A stretch of 64,000 bases of DNA from Chitinophaga filiformis. Lineage in GTDB: Bacteria; Bacteroidota; Bacteroidia; Chitinophagales; Chitinophagaceae. The notes beneath the pieces were generated by a model, which saw only the letters and a list, made by a program, of their open reading frames with translations, ran no database searches and was not told the DNA's origin. Positions 61,243-64,000 of the stretch are shown here, piece after piece. The number at the start of each line of letters is the position of its first letter. The stretch's first letter is position 1. The DNA lies in assembly GCF_900102545.1 (NCBI RefSeq), contig NZ_FNBN01000012.1, positions 1-64,000 on the forward strand. Direction: 5' to 3'. A program made the position numbers and the translations under genes.

Positions 61243-62694
61243 ATGTTAAGCATGACGAGAAAAAACATCAGGATTACACCCGATTTTAAGAGAGTGATTC
61301 CACGCTTTTTTAATTCAGGAAATGAACGTTCCCTTCAAATCATCAACAAGGTGGTAGAAATGCCCGAAGATGTCGTTTGTGACGTATTAGGCAATGTCAG
61401 AAAGGAATTTTCCTGCAGGTATAAAGATATCAATGAGGTCTTTGAGAAACATTATGCGAGGATCAGTCACCTGGTACCAGCCGACATGACAGTAACCCTG
61501 GAACGGCAGCATTTACTGGGCGCTTATTTCACTATGGAATATTCCCTGGAAGCGGCTGCTTTGTTCAATCCCTCGGTAGTGGAAGCACCCAACCAATCAG
61601 GGCTGAAACCCGGGGAAAAACGTGTTATAGTCAGTTTCAGGGCCACAGGAGAAAGTCATATCTCTTCGATCGAATTCCGGGAAGGAGTGCTGGATAAAGA
61701 CTGTAATATCCATCTTGAGCCTCCGGCCAGATTCCTGACAGAGGGAAAGCTGACCGGCGAAAAACTGAATGATAAAGAACATTTCGCACAACAGCTGTCG
61801 CAGCTACGCCTGCCGGAAGATATTCATGTAGGTATATTACACCAGCTCACAGGTGAGTTCACTTATTCTGAAATAGACATCGTACTACGAACCCTGCTGA
61901 GAAGTGTCAAAGACCCAACCGACCAGCAGAGTATGAAACAGCATGTACTCGAATTAGTAGATGCCAGTTATGAGCTGCATTTCCCGGACTATACCGGCCT
62001 ATCTGAAAGGGTGATTTTCCCGGTAACATACACAGAAAAGAATGGTATCGAAGATGCCCGTTTTGTAAGATTTGTTGAGGAAGAAGGCTCCTGCACCTAT
62101 TACGCTACTTATACCGCTTACGACGGTTCATTCATATTGCCTAAGCTGATCAAAACCTGCGACTTCCAGCATTTTGAGGTTTCCCCCTTATACGGAAAGG
62201 GAGCCGTGAATAAGAACCTCGCGCTATTTCCTAAAAAGATCAACGGAAAATATGCCATGCTGTCCCGGATAGATGGCGTGAACAACTATATCATGTTCTC
62301 AGAGGATCTCTATGAGTGGCAGGACCCCATCTTGTTACAGCAACCTAAATATCCATGGGAGTTTGTGCAGATAGGGAATGCCGGTTCACCATTGCTCACG
62401 GAAAAAGGATGGCTGATCATCTCTCATGGCGTCGGACCTATGCGTAAATATTGCCTGGGAGCTGCCTTATTTGACCTGGAAGATCCTACAAAGGAACTGG
62501 GCCGCCTGCAATATCCTTTGCTGATGCCTAAAGAAGACGAACGGGATGGATATGTGCCTAATGTGGTCTATTCCTGTGGTGCAATGATCCATGAAGGGCT
62601 GGTCTTTATTCCCTATGCTGTGTCAGATTATGCATCGTCATTTGCCAGCGTACCGCTGGATAAACTACTGAAAGCGTTATTAAAGGGAGGATAG
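61243..62694 (+). CDS. GH130-type mannoside phosphorylase/hydrolase
   Basis: About 483 residues (start ATG 61243, alternatively 61252). N-terminal ~90 residues are a helical extension. The five-bladed GH130 propeller follows: AALFNPSVVEAPNQ, then KRVIVSFRATGESHISSIEF, GIEDARFVRF, GAVNKNLALFPKKINGKYAM, AGSPLLTEKGWLIISHG and YCLGAALFDLEDP. GH130 enzymes phosphorolyse or hydrolyse beta-mannosides, including Man-beta-1,4-GlcNAc from N-glycan cores. It converges on the GT4 gene with no gap. With GH47 it suggests turnover of a mannose-rich glycan, which is inference. Confidence 0.92.
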   Translation: MLSMTRKNIRITPDFKRVIPRFFNSGNERSLQIINKVVEMPEDVVCDVLGNVRKEFSCRYKDINEVFEKHYARISHLVPADMTVTLERQHLLGAYFTMEYSLEAAALFNPSVVEAPNQSGLKPGEKRVIVSFRATGESHISSIEFREGVLDKDCNIHLEPPARFLTEGKLTGEKLNDKEHFAQQLSQLRLPEDIHVGILHQLTGEFTYSEIDIVLRTLLRSVKDPTDQQSMKQHVLELVDASYELHFPDYTGLSERVIFPVTYTEKNGIEDARFVRFVEEEGSCTYYATYTAYDGSFILPKLIKTCDFQHFEVSPLYGKGAVNKNLALFPKKINGKYAMLSRIDGVNNYIMFSEDLYEWQDPILLQQPKYPWEFVQIGNAGSPLLTEKGWLIISHGVGPMRKYCLGAALFDLEDPTKELGRLQYPLLMPKEDERDGYVPNVVYSCGAMIHEGLVFIPYAVSDYASSFASVPLDKLLKALLKGG

Positions 62695-63705
62695 TCAGGC
62701 TGTACTGACTATCCTTCTATATACTTCAACGTAACGGTTCACCATTTGCTCCTGACTGAAATTGTCTATGGCGTGGCGGTGACAATCATACCGGTGAATG
62801 TGGTCTACATCCCCCACTACAGCCACCGCTTCCTCTACCGTGTCCACAATAAATCCGGTCTTCCTCTCCAATATCAGTTCTTTCATAGAGCCCCTGTTAA
62901 ATGCAATGACGGGTGTACCACACATCATCGCTTCCGCTACGCTTAGTCCAAAAGGCTCTTCGAATAGTACAGGATGCAGCAATGCTTTTGCATTACCCAG
63001 CAAAATACTGCGATCCGCAGGTCCTACATTCCCTTTATAAATCACAGTGTCGCCATTGACAAAAGGCTCTACTTTCTCTGCAAAATAGCGTGCATCCTGT
63101 ATCAGACCACAGATGATCAATTGCATGTTCAGTTGCCGGGCAATCTCTATCGCCAGATGGGTACCTTTTTCGGGATGTATCCGGCCAAAACTCAGGAGGT
63201 ATTCCTCCGGTACTTCCCTGTACGGGAATAAGGATGCATCAATGCCATTATAGATGGTAGCAATGTAACGTAGTTCCTCACTCCGGTCACTGTTGCTGAT
63301 AGAGACATAATGGCCTGTATTATTGTACTTTTTGTACACAGGTATAATGTCCGGTGCAGAGAATCCGTGGATGGTTGTCAACATCGGAGTGGGTATCAGC
63401 CGGGAATAGGTGAGTGGCAGGAAATCGTAATGATTATGTATCAGGTCAAATTCCCCTGCTCTCTCCATCAGTGCCGAAATATGAAGGCATTCCCACACCT
63501 TGAAGTCAGCCGGCTTTTCCCCCAGCGGATGATCACATACGGATGACAACTTCGCGCGGGTGACAGAATCGCCCGTGGCAAACAATGTTACATCAATTCC
63601 TTTTTTTACGAGACCTTCGGTTAATACGGACGCCACCTGTTCCCACGGGCCATATTGACGGGGAGGAGTACGCCAGACGATAGGGGAGAGAACTGCTATT
63701 TTCAT
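62695..63705 (-). CDS. GT4-family glycosyltransferase
   Basis: 336 residues of the GT-B fold. N-terminal half: MKIAVLSPIVWRTPPRQYGP and FDLIHNHYDFLPL. C-terminal half: LSFGRIHPEKGTHLAIEIAR, YKGNVGPADRSILLGNAKAL, and HPVLFEEPFGLSVAEAMMCG (the E-x7-E region), a GT4 pattern. It transfers sugar from a nucleotide donor, acceptor unknown. The ATG directly follows the TAA of the gene to the right (TAAATG), so the two are translationally coupled. Confidence 0.93.
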   Translation of the reverse strand: MKIAVLSPIVWRTPPRQYGPWEQVASVLTEGLVKKGIDVTLFATGDSVTRAKLSSVCDHPLGEKPADFKVWECLHISALMERAGEFDLIHNHYDFLPLTYSRLIPTPMLTTIHGFSAPDIIPVYKKYNNTGHYVSISNSDRSEELRYIATIYNGIDASLFPYREVPEEYLLSFGRIHPEKGTHLAIEIARQLNMQLIICGLIQDARYFAEKVEPFVNGDTVIYKGNVGPADRSILLGNAKALLHPVLFEEPFGLSVAEAMMCGTPVIAFNRGSMKELILERKTGFIVDTVEEAVAVVGDVDHIHRYDCHRHAIDNFSQEQMVNRYVEVYRRIVSTA

Positions 63706-64000
63706 TTATCTGTCCAACATTTCAGCAACGGTAAAATAAGCTATCCAGAAAGCGATGGTACTTTCAGCACCCTGATTTTCATTTACCCTGTCAGGCTGCA
63801 GACCATCAGAACAACCACCGGTGTCTTTATCATACAATGGTTGCTGTAAAGCATTATCACCCATGAACCATTGCCAGGAGCGTATTCCTCTGGCAAGATA
63901 TTTTTTATCTCCTGTGATGTGGAATGCCTGCTGGTAAAACAATACCATGGCCATGGCATCCAGCGGCTGCTGATCAAATAAAGCGGTAGTCCCGCCTTTG
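63706..64000 (-). CDS. C-terminal part of an (alpha/alpha)-barrel sugar enzyme, cut by the window edge
   Basis: The minus-strand frame is open from the window end to TAA at 63706-63708, giving about 98 residues: KGGTTALFDQQPLDAMAMVL, then GDKKYLARGIRSWQWFMGDN, TGGCSDGLQPDRVNENQGAE and ESTIAFWIAYFTVAEML. The pattern resembles the end of glycosyltransferase/glycosidase-like alpha-helical proteins that often accompany GT4 and GH130 genes in Bacteroidota. The 5' part is outside the window, so the function cannot be set. Confidence 0.7.
   Translation of the reverse strand, partial: KGGTTALFDQQPLDAMAMVLFYQQAFHITGDKKYLARGIRSWQWFMGDNALQQPLYDKDTGGCSDGLQPDRVNENQGAESTIAFWIAYFTVAEMLDR

Overview
The window looks like chromosomal DNA of a Bacteroidota bacterium, most likely Chitinophagaceae and probably Chitinophaga-like. 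The evidence is a FecI-type sigma factor / FecR / SusC / SusD / TlpA operon, a gliding-motility-type (T9SS) C-terminal domain, TAnnTTTG-type promoter boxes, many lipoproteins with Bacteroidota lipoboxes, DUF-type families typical of the phylum, and moderate GC. No phage, plasmid, CRISPR or intact transposase was seen. Genus-level placement is inference.

Layout. 0-7 kb: PhnA-type zinc-ribbon protein, a lipoprotein, a divergent DoxX/HxlR pair, a TehB-like methyltransferase, an AraC regulator and a divergent SDR/Crp pair, ending in a long palindrome and a 90-96 bp tandem repeat array. 7-24 kb: a secreted GxGYxYP protein, then a stress and small-molecule region with two MocR-type regulators, PaiB, PaiA-like and other GNAT acetyltransferases, MsrA, an alpha/beta hydrolase, an isochorismatase-fold hydrolase, an MDR oxidoreductase and AraC regulators. 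25-33 kb: the sigma/anti-sigma/SusCD/TlpA operon. 33-48 kb: a second MDR/AraC pair, several decayed genes, a 1088-residue WGR-LRR protein, methionine aminopeptidase, two serine beta-lactamase-fold hydrolases, and an 80 bp near-perfect palindrome that resembles IS3-type ends. 48-51 kb: a visibly AT-rich lipid A modification pair (PAP2 phosphatase and EptA-like phosphoethanolamine transferase). 51-58.7 kb: a short UvrA-like ABC protein, tRNA-Pro(CGG), a small membrane protein with an SPFH protein, and a large T9SS-type surface protein. 58.7-64 kb: a carbohydrate locus with GH47 alpha-mannosidase, AraC regulator, GH130 enzyme, GT4 glycosyltransferase and a gene cut by the window edge.

How it fits together. 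The best new observation is a shared operator: two direct copies of ATTGGACTA (or a one-base variant), 21-23 bp apart, lie 21-22 bp upstream of a TAnnTTTG-like box in front of paiB-GNAT (11.5 kb), the MDR-AraC operon (18.9 kb) and the paiA homologue (21.1 kb). The first site overlaps the start of a divergent MocR gene, which is the natural candidate regulator. Several one-component regulators sit beside single enzymes (six intact AraC genes, one AraC remnant, one HxlR and one HxlR remnant), and the remnants show repeated gain and decay of such regulator-enzyme modules.
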